Below, one piece after another: positions 41,152 to 49,664 of a stretch of 64,000 bases of DNA. The position numbers and the translations under genes are program-made. The notes under the pieces are model-generated. The model was given only the letters and a program-made list of their open reading frames with translations, had not been told where the DNA came from and made no database searches. Position 1 is the first letter of the stretch, and the number at the start of each line of letters is the position of its first letter. This stretch comes from Actinocorallia sp039871655 (GTDB lineage: Bacteria > Actinomycetota > Actinomycetes > Streptosporangiales > Streptosporangiaceae). The stretch spans positions 753,941-817,940 of the forward strand of contig NZ_JBDPLZ010000003.1 in assembly GCF_039871655.1 (NCBI RefSeq), written 5' to 3'.

Positions 41152-41891
41152 CCGACGCGCTGGGCTGGCGCCGCAAGTTCGGCGTCATCGCACCCTCCAC
41201 CAACACGATCGTCGAGCCCGACTTCTACCGCATGTCGGTCCCCGGGGTGACCTCGCACTTCTCCCGCATCCACATCCGCGACCAGAACATGGCCGGGGAC
41301 GAGGGCATGGAGCGGCTCCTGGACCAGATCCGCGACGAGATCGGCGCGGCCTGCGAGCGGGTCATGACCTGCGAGCCCGACTACATGGTCATGGGCATGT
41401 CCGCCGAGACCTTCTGGGGCGGCGTCGAGGGCAACCGCGCGTTCATCAAGCAGATCCACGACCTGACCGGCCTGCAGGTCGCCACCGGCGCCGAGGCGTG
41501 CGAGCGCGCCCTGAAGCTGTACGGGGCGCGGCGCATCGGCGTCGTCACCCCCTACCAGCCGGTCGGCGACGAGAACGTCCGGCTCTTCTTCAACGAACTG
41601 GGCTTCGAGGTCGACAAGATCATCGGCTTGAAGTGCCCGACGGCGGTGTCGATCGCCCACGTCACCGAGGACGAGTTGCGCGGCGCGCTGCGCGAGCTGG
41701 CCGAAGGCGAGGTGGACGCGCTGATCCAGTGCGGCACCAACCTGTCCATGGTCGGCCTGGCCGACGAGGCCGAGCGCTGGCTGGGCCTGCCCACCATCGC
41801 GATCAACGCGGCGACGTGGTGGATGGCACTGCGCGAGAACGGCATCGAGGACCGGGTCGAAGGCGCGGGAAGGCTTCTGCGCGAGCACTGA
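41148..41891 (+). CDS. Asp/Glu racemase-superfamily protein (maleate isomerase / arylmalonate decarboxylase type)
   Basis: 247 residues. 'FGVIAPSTNTIVEPDFYRM' (11-29) is the signature start of maleate isomerases and arylmalonate decarboxylases. The second catalytic Cys is kept (C195 in ALIQCGTNLSM). The first site reads 'VMGMSAETFWGG' (81-92) and lacks Cys, as in arylmalonate decarboxylase, whereas maleate isomerase needs both. So a decarboxylase or another single-Cys activity is more likely than classical maleate isomerisation. Last gene of the operon, followed by a strong hairpin. Confidence 0.82.
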   Translation: MTDALGWRRKFGVIAPSTNTIVEPDFYRMSVPGVTSHFSRIHIRDQNMAGDEGMERLLDQIRDEIGAACERVMTCEPDYMVMGMSAETFWGGVEGNRAFIKQIHDLTGLQVATGAEACERALKLYGARRIGVVTPYQPVGDENVRLFFNELGFEVDKIIGLKCPTAVSIAHVTEDELRGALRELAEGEVDALIQCGTNLSMVGLADEAERWLGLPTIAINAATWWMALRENGIEDRVEGAGRLLREH

Positions 41892-41901
41892 GCCCCGGGA
41901 T

Positions 41902-41942
41902 CCGGCCGATCGCCCGCCTCCACACTGCGGGCGATCAGCCGG
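41902..41942. terminator. Bidirectional hairpin ending the operon
   Basis: CCGGCCGATCGCCCGC (41902-41917) pairs with GCGGGCGATCAGCCGG (41927-41942), one mismatch, 9-base loop. It separates the racemase-family gene from convergent maf. Confidence 0.8.
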
Positions 41943-41972
41943 ACCCTTCTCCGCGTCGGCCGTCCCCGGCGC

Positions 41973-42575
41973 TCACCGGCTCCACAACTCGCTGGGCGAA
42001 ATCCCCAGTTCTCCCAGCAGCTCTCGCAGCAGCGGAAGCGAAAGCCCCAGCACGTTCCCCGCGTCCCCTTCTATCCGCTCCACGAACCAGCCGCCCTTCC
42101 CGTCGATGGTGAAGGCCCCCGCCGCCCACAGCGGCTCCTCCGACGCGGCGTAAGCCCGTATCTCCGCATCGGACGGGCTCCCGAACCTCACCGCGGTCTC
42201 CCCCACCGCGCTCACCCGCCGGCCGCTTCCGGTATCGATGAGGCAGTGACCGGTGTAGAGCGTCCCTCTCCTCCCCCGCCGCTCCCGCCACCACCGCACG
42301 ACCTGATCGGCGCTCTCGGGCTTGCCCAGCCCCCGCCCTTCCAGCTCCAGCAACGAATCGCACCCGATGACGAGCGCCTCCCCCACCCGCTCCGCGACGG
42401 CCTGCGCCTTGCCGATCGCCAGTGCCTCCACCAGCTCCCGCACCGACTCCGCCTCGACGGCCTCCTCGTCCACCCCGCTGGCGACCGCCTCGGCCTCCAC
42501 CCCCGCCGCCCGCAACACCTCGAGCCGCGTCTTCGACGCCGATGCCAGCACCACCCTGCGCACAACGTCCTCCAT
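41973..42575 (-). CDS. maf: Maf-family nucleotide pyrophosphatase
   Basis: 200 residues. 'VVLASASKTRLEVLRAAG' at the N-terminus is the Maf signature (LASxSxxR), with 'VIGCDSLLELEG' (catalytic Asp), 'GHCLIDTGSGR' and 'EEPLWAAGAFTIDGKGGWFVERIEGDAGNVLGLSLP' all in the usual order. It hydrolyses non-canonical or modified nucleoside triphosphates to monophosphates, cleaning the pool. Usual family length. It starts the housekeeping region after the catabolic locus. Confidence 0.92.
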   Translation of the reverse strand: MEDVVRRVVLASASKTRLEVLRAAGVEAEAVASGVDEEAVEAESVRELVEALAIGKAQAVAERVGEALVIGCDSLLELEGRGLGKPESADQVVRWWRERRGRRGTLYTGHCLIDTGSGRRVSAVGETAVRFGSPSDAEIRAYAASEEPLWAAGAFTIDGKGGWFVERIEGDAGNVLGLSLPLLRELLGELGISPSELWSR

Positions 42576-42726
42576 CGGTCCCTCTTCACGCCCGAACCGT
42601 CGCGCCCGGCGAACCCGAGCATCTCACCCGCAGGCGGTCTCCGAATCGATCACTTAACGTGGCCGAACCGTCACCTCTCCCGGCCATCCTCTCCAAAAGA
42701 GAATCTCTCCCACCCCCGAGGAACCG

Positions 42727-43209
42727 ATGGCCATCGAGTACTTCTACTCCGGAACACGACTCCGGCCGGTCCAGACCCGCCAGCTGGCGCGCGTCCTCCA
42801 GCCCTTCCTCGCGCCGGACGAGCCGCTGCTCGCCCTGGTCGCCACCGTGAAGACCCTTCCCAGGCTCACCCATCTGGCGGTGACGGGGCGGCGACTGCTC
42901 GGCTTCCGCGCCGACACCGCGCGAAGGTCCGGGCCGGGGCTCCAGATCGTGTTCTCCGAAGTGCTGTCGGTCGCCTCCCTGCCCTCCTTCCAGCAGCGCT
43001 GGTCTCTTTCCGTGACGACCCGTTCAGGCGAGGAACTCGACTTCGGGAGCCTCCACCCCCTGGACTCCTCTCACCTCGTCCCCCTGATCCAGAGCCTGCT
43101 CTCCCCTCCCCGCGCGGTCTCGGCACCCCCGCCCCTCCTCGCTCCTCCAGCCCCCTCCGCGGGGCTGCGCCCCATCCCTCCGGACCGCTCCGGCGAGCCT
43201 CCCGCGTAG
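42727..43209 (+). CDS. Small PH-like domain protein
   Basis: 160 residues. Residues about 25-125 look like a bacterial PH domain: 'PDEPLLALVATVKTLPRLTHLAVTGRRLLGFRAD', then 'IVFSEVLSVASLPSFQQRWSLSVTTRSGEELDFGSL'. The C-terminal 35 residues are Pro/Ala-rich and probably unstructured. GAGGAA precedes the ATG. Function unknown; no linkage to neighbours is evident. Confidence 0.65.
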   Translation: MAIEYFYSGTRLRPVQTRQLARVLQPFLAPDEPLLALVATVKTLPRLTHLAVTGRRLLGFRADTARRSGPGLQIVFSEVLSVASLPSFQQRWSLSVTTRSGEELDFGSLHPLDSSHLVPLIQSLLSPPRAVSAPPPLLAPPAPSAGLRPIPPDRSGEPPA

Positions 43210-43345
43210 CGCCGCGTGCCGCCGCGGCCCTCCGCTCGGACGCGGCGGGAGACGCGCCGCGCTCAGATCGCGGCCGTGCGCGGCTCTTCCCGACGGCCGT
43301 CTCCGGACCTCGAGGGACGCCTGGGGCATCCGAACGCAGGACCGG

Positions 43346-43972
43346 TCAGCGGACACCGCGCGGGCGGAACTGCACACTGATACGAGGCCCTCGGGCGGCG
43401 GCGGTCTTCGGGATGGAGTGGAGCCAGGTGCGCTGGCAGGAGCCGCCCATGACGAGGAGGTCGCCGTGGCCCAGGGCGTGGCGGAGGGTGGGGCCTCCGT
43501 CGGCGGCGGGGCGCAGGAGGAGGTGGCGGGGCGAGCCCAGGGAGACGATGGCGACCATGGTGTCCTCGGTGCGGCCCCTGCCGATCCTGTCCCCGTGCCA
43601 GGCGACGCCGTCCCCGCCGTCTCGGTAGAGGCAGAGGCCCGCGGTGCGGAAGGGCTCACCCAGCTCGGAGGCGTAGTGGGCGGAGAGGGCGTCCCGAAGG
43701 ACGGACAGGGCGGGGTGGGGCAGGGATGCGTCCTCGCCGTAGAAGGCGGTGAGGCGCGGAACGTCGATGAGCTTGTCGTACATGACGCGTTTTTCGGCGC
43801 GCCAGGGGACGGCGTGGACCAGGGCCTGGAAGAGGTCGTCAGCTCCCGAGACCCAGGCCGGGCGGAGGTCGATCCAGGCGCCGTGGGCCAGAGGGGTGCG
43901 GTGGACGGTGCCGCCCAGGGGTCCGGGACGGGTCTCGCCCCCACAGTCCAGCAGGGATCCTTGGAAGATCAT
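43346..43972 (-). CDS. AlkB-like 2-oxoglutarate/Fe(II) dioxygenase
   Basis: 208 residues. The iron ligands are H and D in 'GVAWHGDRIGRG' and H in 'TWLHSIPKTA'; the 2-oxoglutarate arginines follow in 'RISVQFRPRG'. The family repairs alkylated bases such as 1-methyladenine by oxidative demethylation. ATG 43972 follows GTGGAGG. It is divergent from the polX gene with 79 bases between, a plausible DNA-repair pair. Confidence 0.9.
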   Translation of the reverse strand: MIFQGSLLDCGGETRPGPLGGTVHRTPLAHGAWIDLRPAWVSGADDLFQALVHAVPWRAEKRVMYDKLIDVPRLTAFYGEDASLPHPALSVLRDALSAHYASELGEPFRTAGLCLYRDGGDGVAWHGDRIGRGRTEDTMVAIVSLGSPRHLLLRPAADGGPTLRHALGHGDLLVMGGSCQRTWLHSIPKTAAARGPRISVQFRPRGVR

Positions 43973-44051
43973 GCCTCCACTATACGAACAGGTGTTCGGA
44001 TTCGGGAATGCGCGGCCGGAGAGTGTCGGGGCCGGATCGTAGGCTGGGGGT

Positions 44052-45758
44052 ATGGCAAGGGCCAACGACGAAGTCGCCGAGGCGCTGCGCGAGTACGCCG
44101 ACCTGTTCGCGCTGGAGGGCGGAGACGCCTTCCGGGTGCGGAGCTACCAGCGGGCGGCCAAGGCGATCGCGGGGCATCCGGAGGATCTGCGGGCCGGCCA
44201 CGCCCGGGACGTGCCGGGGGTCGGCTCCGCGATCGCGGCGAAGGTCGAGGAGTTCCTGGGCAGGGGGAGCTTCCGGCAGCTCGACGAACTGCGGGCGAAG
44301 ATCCCCGAGGGGGTGCGGCGGCTGATGACGCTCCCCTCCCTCGGACCCAAGACGGCGCTGTTCCTCTACCGGGAGCTGGGCGTCGACTCGGTGGAGTCGC
44401 TCGCCCGGGCCATCGACGAGGGGCGGCTGCGCGGCGTCCGCGGCATGGGGCCCAAGACCGTCGAGAACCTCCGGCGCGGGATCGAGCGGCGGCAGGCGGG
44501 CGAGCCGGTCCACCTGGGCGTGGCGGACCGGCTCGCCGAGAAGGTGATCGAGTCGCTGCCGGGAGCCGAGCGCGTCGCCGTCGCCGGGTCGGCGCGCCGC
44601 ATGTGCGAGACCGTCGGCGACCTGGACCTCCTGGCGGTGGGGCCCGCCGAGCTGATGAGCGTCTTCACCTCCCAGCCCTATGTGGCCGAGGTCCTGGCCG
44701 TCGGCGACGCCAGGACCTCGGTGCGCACCGGGCAGGGCCTCCAGGTCGACCTCCGGCTGGTCGCGGCCGAGTCCTGGGGAGCCGCGCTCCTCTACTTCAC
44801 CGGCGGCGCCGACCACAATGTCCGCCTGCGTGAACTGGCCGCGAAGAGGGGCTGGAAACTCTCCGAGTACGGCCTGTTCGACGGCGACGGCGCGACACTC
44901 GCCGCACGGACCGAGAAGGACGTCTACGCCGCGCTGGGCATGCAGTGGGTGCCGCCGCCGCTCCGCGAGGACCGCGGCGAGATCGAGGCGGCCCTCCGCC
45001 ACGAGCTCCCCGTCCTGGTGGAGCTGGACGACCTCCGGGGCGACCTGCACAGCCACACCGACCTCACCGACGGGATCGCCTCCCTGGAGGACATGGTCGC
45101 CACCGCCGCGGCCCGCGGCTACTCCTACTACGCCGTCACCGACCACGCGCCCGACCTGGTGATGCAGCGCATGACCCTGGAGAAGGCCCTCGCCCAGCGC
45201 GAGCGCCTCGCCCGCCTGCAGGAGCGCCATCCCCGCATGCGGCTCCTGCACGGCACCGAGCTCAACATCGGCCCGGACGGCTCGGTCGACTGGCCGCTGG
45301 AGGTCCTCGAGGGCTTCGACGTCCGGGTCGCCAGCGTCCATTCCCATTTCACCCAGTCCCGCGACGAGATGACCCGGCGGCTCATCGCCGCCTGCGAGAA
45401 CCCGGGCGTCCAGATCATCGGCCACCCCACCACCCGCAAGATCGGCAAGCGCCCCATGGTGGACGCCGACTGGCCGGCCGTCTTCCAGGCCGCGGCCCGC
45501 ACCGGCACCGTCCTGGAGATCGACTCCTACCCGGACCGCGCCGACCTCCCCTCCGACCTGGTCCGCCTGGCCCGCCACCACGGCGTGAAGTTCTCCATCG
45601 ACAGCGACGCGCACGCCGTCCCCCACCTGGGCTACTCCCGCTTCGGCGTCGGCATCGCCCAGCGCGCCGCCCTGACCCCCGACGACGTCGTCAACACCTG
45701 GCCCCTGGACCGCCTTCTGGCGTTCCTCGACGGCGGCGGGGCGCCCTCCCGCCCGTGA
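44052..45758 (+). CDS. polX: Family X DNA polymerase with PHP exonuclease domain
   Basis: 568 residues, normal for bacterial PolX. HhH repeats at about 5-130 ('FRVRSYQRAAKAI', 'VPGVGSAIAAKVEEFL', 'LPSLGPKTALFLYRELG'); polymerase palm with 'VAGSARRMCETVGDLDLL' (catalytic DxD near 195); PHP domain from about 335 ('DLHSHTDLTDG', 'AVTDHAPDL', 'HGTELNI', 'IGHPTTRKIG', 'SIDSDAHAV'). It fills gaps in base-excision repair and has 3'-5' exonuclease activity through the PHP metals. Confidence 0.94.
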   Translation: MARANDEVAEALREYADLFALEGGDAFRVRSYQRAAKAIAGHPEDLRAGHARDVPGVGSAIAAKVEEFLGRGSFRQLDELRAKIPEGVRRLMTLPSLGPKTALFLYRELGVDSVESLARAIDEGRLRGVRGMGPKTVENLRRGIERRQAGEPVHLGVADRLAEKVIESLPGAERVAVAGSARRMCETVGDLDLLAVGPAELMSVFTSQPYVAEVLAVGDARTSVRTGQGLQVDLRLVAAESWGAALLYFTGGADHNVRLRELAAKRGWKLSEYGLFDGDGATLAARTEKDVYAALGMQWVPPPLREDRGEIEAALRHELPVLVELDDLRGDLHSHTDLTDGIASLEDMVATAAARGYSYYAVTDHAPDLVMQRMTLEKALAQRERLARLQERHPRMRLLHGTELNIGPDGSVDWPLEVLEGFDVRVASVHSHFTQSRDEMTRRLIAACENPGVQIIGHPTTRKIGKRPMVDADWPAVFQAAARTGTVLEIDSYPDRADLPSDLVRLARHHGVKFSIDSDAHAVPHLGYSRFGVGIAQRAALTPDDVVNTWPLDRLLAFLDGGGAPSRP

Positions 45759-45806
45759 CCGGGGCCGGCGGGTCCGGAGGAGCCGGTCGCGCGGTCCCGG
45801 CCGGGG

Positions 45807-46469
45807 TCAGGGCGCCGGGGTGTGCTTTCCGAGATCGCCGGAGCGGAAGTGGCGGCGGCAGAGGACCTGGTAGCGGACGGGCGCCTGGCCGGTGTCGGCG
45901 ATGACCACCTGCTCTCCCGCGCGGACGAGTTCGCCGCCGACGGTGCGGGCGTTGAGCTGGCCGGGACGGCCGCACCAGCACAGGACCTCCACCTGGAGGC
46001 GGCAGACCTCGTCGGCCAGCTCGAAGAGACGGCGGGTGGCGGGGAAGAGCTCGGAGCGGAAGTCCGAGGCGAGGCCGAAGGCGTAGACGTCGACGTCGCA
46101 GTCGTCGACGAGGTCGGCCAGCTGCTCGATCTGCTCCACCGAGTAGAACTGCACCTCGTCGCAGATGAGGTAGTCCAGGCGGGGCGCGGTCCGGCGCAGG
46201 ACCAGGGAGCTGAAGTCGAAGCCGTCCTCGACCTCGATGGCCTCGCCGTCCAGGCCGATCCGGCTGGTGACGCGGGGGCCGCCCGAGCGGTCGTGCTTGG
46301 TGACCACCAGGCCGTGGCGCCCCTGCCTGCGGTGGTTGTAGTTGATCTGAAGGGCGAGGGTGGATTTGCCGCAGTCCATCGGACCGTAGAAGAACTTGAG
46401 CACCGCGTCGCGGTGCAGGCCGCTCACCCCGGCGGGCGGTACGGAAGACAAGGCCGACAGATCACTCAC
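45807..46469 (-). CDS. tdk: Thymidine kinase
   Basis: 220 residues from GTG 46469. 'LKFFYGPMDCGKSTLALQINYN' is the P-loop, 'LDYLICDEVQFYSVEQIEQLADLVD' the Walker B/catalytic Glu region, and 'CWCGRPGQLNARTVGGELVRAGEQVVI' the lasso with substrate contacts; Cys pairs resemble the zinc site (CWC...C). It phosphorylates thymidine. A GTG at 46403 would give 198 residues; neither start has a clear ribosome binding site. Confidence 0.92.
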   Translation of the reverse strand: MSDLSALSSVPPAGVSGLHRDAVLKFFYGPMDCGKSTLALQINYNHRRQGRHGLVVTKHDRSGGPRVTSRIGLDGEAIEVEDGFDFSSLVLRRTAPRLDYLICDEVQFYSVEQIEQLADLVDDCDVDVYAFGLASDFRSELFPATRRLFELADEVCRLQVEVLCWCGRPGQLNARTVGGELVRAGEQVVIADTGQAPVRYQVLCRRHFRSGDLGKHTPAP

Positions 46470-46587
46470 GGGGCGCCAGTCTAGAGTGAACGGCGACGGT
46501 CGTGCGGGAGAGCGGAGCGTGACAAATAACGCGTTCCATCCCAACCCGACTGAAAGAGACGGGGAGAGCGCATGGAACGGACGACAA

Positions 46588-46616
46588 GGGGCGCGGACGC
46601 CGTCCGTCCGCGCCCC
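46588..46616. terminator. Hairpin after the small basic protein gene
   Basis: GGGGCGCGGACG (46588-46599) pairs with CGTCCGCGCCCC (46605-46616). It lies just past the minus-strand stop at 46630. Confidence 0.7.
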
Positions 46617-46629
46617 CATGGCCCGCGCC

Positions 46630-46764
46630 CTATTCTTCAGGCTGGACCTCGACGGGCCTGTCCTTGGGGGCCCGTTTTTCCTGCTTGGCCGCGCGTGTGG
46701 CCTTGAGCGCCGCCTTCTTGGCCTTGCCGGTGGTCTTCGCCGGCTTCTTTCTGGTGTCTCCCAT
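46630..46764 (-). CDS. Small lysine-rich basic protein
   Basis: 44 residues: MGDTRKKPAKTTGKAKKAAL, then more Ala/Lys/Arg and an acidic end (EVQPEE). GGGAGGAT sits 4-5 bases before the ATG, and a hairpin follows the stop, so it is likely expressed. The composition recalls the basic tails of actinobacterial nucleoid proteins; a nucleic-acid-binding role is inferred from charge only. Confidence 0.55.
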   Translation of the reverse strand: MGDTRKKPAKTTGKAKKAALKATRAAKQEKRAPKDRPVEVQPEE

Positions 46765-46869
46765 GAGATCCTCCCGAATCGCTTGGGACGCCCGAAATGG
46801 GCACAAGACCCACGTTGCCGTTCTTCGCAGGGAAACGACATCCACGACCGCTAAAGAAAGACCAAAACG

Positions 46870-47085
46870 GTGAAAGATTCCGACCTCATCTGCTCGGCCA
46901 AAGGCTGCCGCGCCACCGCCGTCTGGGGCCTGCGCTGGAACAACCCGAAAATCCACACCCCGGAACGCCGCAAGGTGTGGCTGGCGTGCGACGAGCACCG
47001 CGACGGCCTGTCGTCCTTCCTCGACCGCCGTGGTTTCCTCAAGGACGCCGTACCGGTGGGCGAACTCGCGCCCACCGACGGCTGA
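46870..47085 (+). CDS. Small Cys/His protein, probable zinc binder
   Basis: 71 residues from GTG 46870. 'LICSAKGCRATAVWGLRWNNPKIHTPERRKVWLACDEHRDGLSSFLDRRGFLKDAVPV': two Cys five residues apart, then CxxH, form a likely zinc site. The type is common in actinobacteria (sometimes mislabelled acetone carboxylase). Function unknown. Confidence 0.65.
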   Translation: MKDSDLICSAKGCRATAVWGLRWNNPKIHTPERRKVWLACDEHRDGLSSFLDRRGFLKDAVPVGELAPTDG

Positions 47086-47096
47086 GCGGGCCGCCC

Positions 47097-47318
47097 CTAC
47101 CCCTCCTGCTTCCCCGCCAGGACGCTGAGCCGCTCCGCCAGGACCGCCGGGTCCCCGCCGCGCCCGACCGCCACTCCCAGCAGATAGGCGGTCAGCGGCG
47201 CGGCCGGACGGGCCACGCCGTGCGCGACGTCACGGGCCAGGTCGAGCACCAGGTCGCGGTCCACCGACCCCGGCTCGAGGCCCAGTTCGGCACAGGCGGT
47301 CTCGATCCACTCGTTCAC
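47097..47318 (-). CDS. DUF6457-like small protein
   Basis: 73 residues: 'VNEWIETACAELGLEPGSVDRDLVLDLARDVAHGVARPAAPLTAYLLGVAVGRGGDP'. This helical protein commonly accompanies MobA in actinobacteria. GTG 47318 overlaps the mobA stop by 4 bases. Probably acts with molybdenum cofactor genes; mechanism unknown. Confidence 0.7.
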   Translation of the reverse strand: MNEWIETACAELGLEPGSVDRDLVLDLARDVAHGVARPAAPLTAYLLGVAVGRGGDPAVLAERLSVLAGKQEG

Positions 47319-47851
47319 TTCAGTCTCTCCTCGGCGCGCGCCAGATCCTCGGGGGTGTCGCAGTCGGTCCAATCATCGCGCCCCGGCACCCGGACGGGGT
47401 CCAGCGGCCCCAGCAGCCCCCGCAGCGACCGCCCCTCGTACCGGCCGAGCGCGTCTCTGAGCCGGTCCGTGCGCCACGCTCCGGTCAGCCACTGGTCCGC
47501 GCCCTCCCCGTCGACCAGCACGGCCTCGGGGTGCTCCAGGAGCCCGGCGACGACCTCCTCGGTGAGCAAGGGGAGGTCCGCGGCGAGCAGGACGAGCCGC
47601 GGCGCCTCGACCAGCGCCAGCCCGGCCCGCAGCGCCGGCACGGGGCCGCCTCCCGGCGGGTCCTCCCGGACGAACACCGCGTCCAGCCCCTGCCGCTCCG
47701 GCCCCACCACGATGGTCCGCCCGGCGCCCGCCACCGCCGAGGCCACCCGGACGATCAGCGGGACCCCGCCGGCCTTCGCCCCGGGCTTGTCTCCTCCGCC
47801 GAACCGCCGGGCCGCTCCGCCCGCCAGGATCACCGCGTCGTAGGGCTCCAC
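47315..47851 (-). CDS. mobA: Molybdenum cofactor guanylyltransferase
   Basis: 178 residues. 'DAVILAGGAARRFGGGDKPG' (LAGGxSxRxGxDK type), 'VREDPPGGGPVPALRAGL' and 'VLLAADLPLLTEE' are the nucleotide- and metal-binding motifs of MobA. It transfers GMP to molybdopterin. GTG 47851 with GGAGG lies 4 bases after the moaA stop, so the two are co-transcribed. The GG-rich loop has A-A where many MobA have S/T. Confidence 0.88.
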   Translation of the reverse strand: MEPYDAVILAGGAARRFGGGDKPGAKAGGVPLIVRVASAVAGAGRTIVVGPERQGLDAVFVREDPPGGGPVPALRAGLALVEAPRLVLLAADLPLLTEEVVAGLLEHPEAVLVDGEGADQWLTGAWRTDRLRDALGRYEGRSLRGLLGPLDPVRVPGRDDWTDCDTPEDLARAEERLK

Positions 47852-47855
47852 CCGG

Positions 47856-48842
47856 TCAGCCTCCGATGGCGGACATGGGCCGGTCGGGCTGCAGGAAGGA
47901 CGGATCGTCGATGCCGTGCCCGGCCCGCTTGGCGCGGATCGCCGCGACCCAGCGCTCCGCCAGTTCGTCGTCTCCGGCACCGCCGCGCAGGGCGTCGCGC
48001 AGGTTGGACTCCTCGCGGGCGAACAGGCAGTTGCGGATCTGGCCGTCCGCGGTCAGCCTGACCCTGTCACAGGCCCCGCAGAACGGGCGGGTGACCGAGG
48101 CGATGATGCCGACGGTGGAACCCTCCACCGCGAAGAGCTCGGCGGGCGCGCTGCCCCGCTCGGCCGAAGGCAGCGGCTGAAGGGCGAACTCCTTGGCGAG
48201 CCGCTCCTGGATCTCGTCCGCGGTGATCATGTTCTCGCGCTGCCAGCCGTGCTGGGCGTCCAGCGGCATCTGCTCGATGAACCGCAGCAGGTAGCCGTGC
48301 TCCAGGCAGAAGCGCAGCAGCGGCACCGCCTCGTCCTCGTTGACCCCGCGCATGAGCACCGCGTTGACCTTGACGGGGGTGAGCCCCGCTTCGGCCGCGG
48401 CGGCCAGCCCGTCCAGGACGTCGGGCAGCCGGTCCCGGAAGGCCAGCCGCCGGAACACCTCCTGGTCCAGGGTGTCCAGGGAGACGTTGACCCGGTCGAG
48501 CCCGGCCTCGCGCAGCGGCGCGGCCAGCCGGGCCAGCCCGATCCCGTTGGTGGTCAGCGAGATCTCGGGCCGGGGCTCCAGGGCCGCGGTGCCCGCGATG
48601 ATGCCGGGCAGGCCGCGGCGCAGCAGGGGTTCACCGCCGGTGTAGCGCACCTCGGTGATGCCGAGGCGCTCCACGCCGATCCGCACCAGCCGCAGGACCT
48701 CCTCGTCGGTGAGCACTTCCGGCTTGGGCAGCCAGTCCAGCCCTTCGGGCGGCATGCAGTAAGAGCAGCGCAGGTTGCAGCGGTCCGTGAGCGACACACG
48801 GAGGTCTGTGGCCTGGCGACCATATTCGTCGAGCAACCGCAC
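47856..48842 (-). CDS. moaA: GTP 3',8-cyclase (molybdenum cofactor biosynthesis)
   Basis: 328 residues from GTG 48842, which has GAGAGGA about eight bases upstream; a GTG at 48872 would add ten residues. N-terminal radical-SAM cluster 'DRCNLRCSYCMP', 'RYTGGEPLLRRGL' (SAM binding), C-terminal second cluster 'RPFCGACDRVRLTADGQIRNC', and the terminal GG essential for activity. It converts GTP to the cyclic intermediate of molybdopterin. First of a moaA-mobA-DUF6457 unit. Confidence 0.95.
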   Translation of the reverse strand: MRLLDEYGRQATDLRVSLTDRCNLRCSYCMPPEGLDWLPKPEVLTDEEVLRLVRIGVERLGITEVRYTGGEPLLRRGLPGIIAGTAALEPRPEISLTTNGIGLARLAAPLREAGLDRVNVSLDTLDQEVFRRLAFRDRLPDVLDGLAAAAEAGLTPVKVNAVLMRGVNEDEAVPLLRFCLEHGYLLRFIEQMPLDAQHGWQRENMITADEIQERLAKEFALQPLPSAERGSAPAELFAVEGSTVGIIASVTRPFCGACDRVRLTADGQIRNCLFAREESNLRDALRGGAGDDELAERWVAAIRAKRAGHGIDDPSFLQPDRPMSAIGG

Positions 48843-49082
48843 CTCTGGTCCTCTCTGCGCCTTTACCCTCACCAGAACAGCATGTTCCTGTCTACCAGCC
48901 GGGAAGAGGGCCTGCTCGGCAGGAAGGATGAATCCTGCGTTGCCTGACGTTTCACGTCATTTCAGATTAGTTAGTACGGATCCCGATATTCCGCTCCAGC
49001 TGATCTTCTCGTCCGACGCATGGTACGAGGCCCTGATCATCGCCGGTCACGGCGACCCCGGCGGACGGGCGGAGGAGGGCCG

Positions 49083-49628
49083 TCAGACCGCGCGGCGCCG
49101 GGCCCGGTAGGCGGCGACATGAGCCCGGTTGCCGCACGTCCTGCTGTCGCAGAACCGGCGGCACCGGTTGCGGGAGAGATCGACCAGGACGCGGTCGCAG
49201 CCCTCCGCCGCGCAGGAGCGCAGCCTGTCCAGCTCCCCGGCCGCCACCACGTACGCCAGTGCCATGCCGCACTCGACGGCCAGGTGCTCGCTCACCCGGC
49301 TCCCGGGCGCGAAGAAGTGCACGTGCCAGTCGTAACCGTCGTGGTCCGTCAGATGAGGGGTGGTCCTGACCCGGTCGAGCAGCTCGTTGATCAGCGGCAC
49401 GGCGCTCGCGGGATCCGGTGCCAGGAGGATCTCGCGAAAGAAGCCGCGCAACCGCCTCACCTGGACCAGGTCCTGCTCCTCGACGGGCGGCACCCCGCTC
49501 ATCCGAGAGGCGGCCACGAAGACGCGCAGCGCCTCCAGGTCGGGCAGCCCTTCCCGGCCGCCCTCGGCGCTGTTGACCAGTTCCACCATGATGCCGAGGG
49601 CGTGCTCGGTGTCATGGGTGAAAATCAT
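49083..49628 (-). CDS. CGNR zinc-finger protein (ABATE domain)
   Basis: 181 residues. N-terminal about 1-120 is the ABATE-like helical domain ('LGIMVELVNSAEGG'), the C-terminus the CGNR zinc finger: 'CAAEGCDRVLVDLSRNRCRRFCDSRTCGNRAHVAAYRARR'. Such proteins are predicted stress-responsive DNA-binding regulators. Upstream of its start is a short AT-richer stretch with a likely promoter. The 240 bases between it and moaA hold no recognised gene. Confidence 0.85.
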   Translation of the reverse strand: MIFTHDTEHALGIMVELVNSAEGGREGLPDLEALRVFVAASRMSGVPPVEEQDLVQVRRLRGFFREILLAPDPASAVPLINELLDRVRTTPHLTDHDGYDWHVHFFAPGSRVSEHLAVECGMALAYVVAAGELDRLRSCAAEGCDRVLVDLSRNRCRRFCDSRTCGNRAHVAAYRARRRAV

Positions 49629-49664
49629 GCGGCCGAGTTTAACCGTACATCCGATTCACATGGC

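Noticed and set aside
41148..41891. Confident naming as maleate isomerase (nicotinate pathway)
   Set aside because: The first catalytic Cys is missing, and no nicotinate hydroxylase, dihydroxypyridine dioxygenase or N-formylmaleamate deformylase is in the window.
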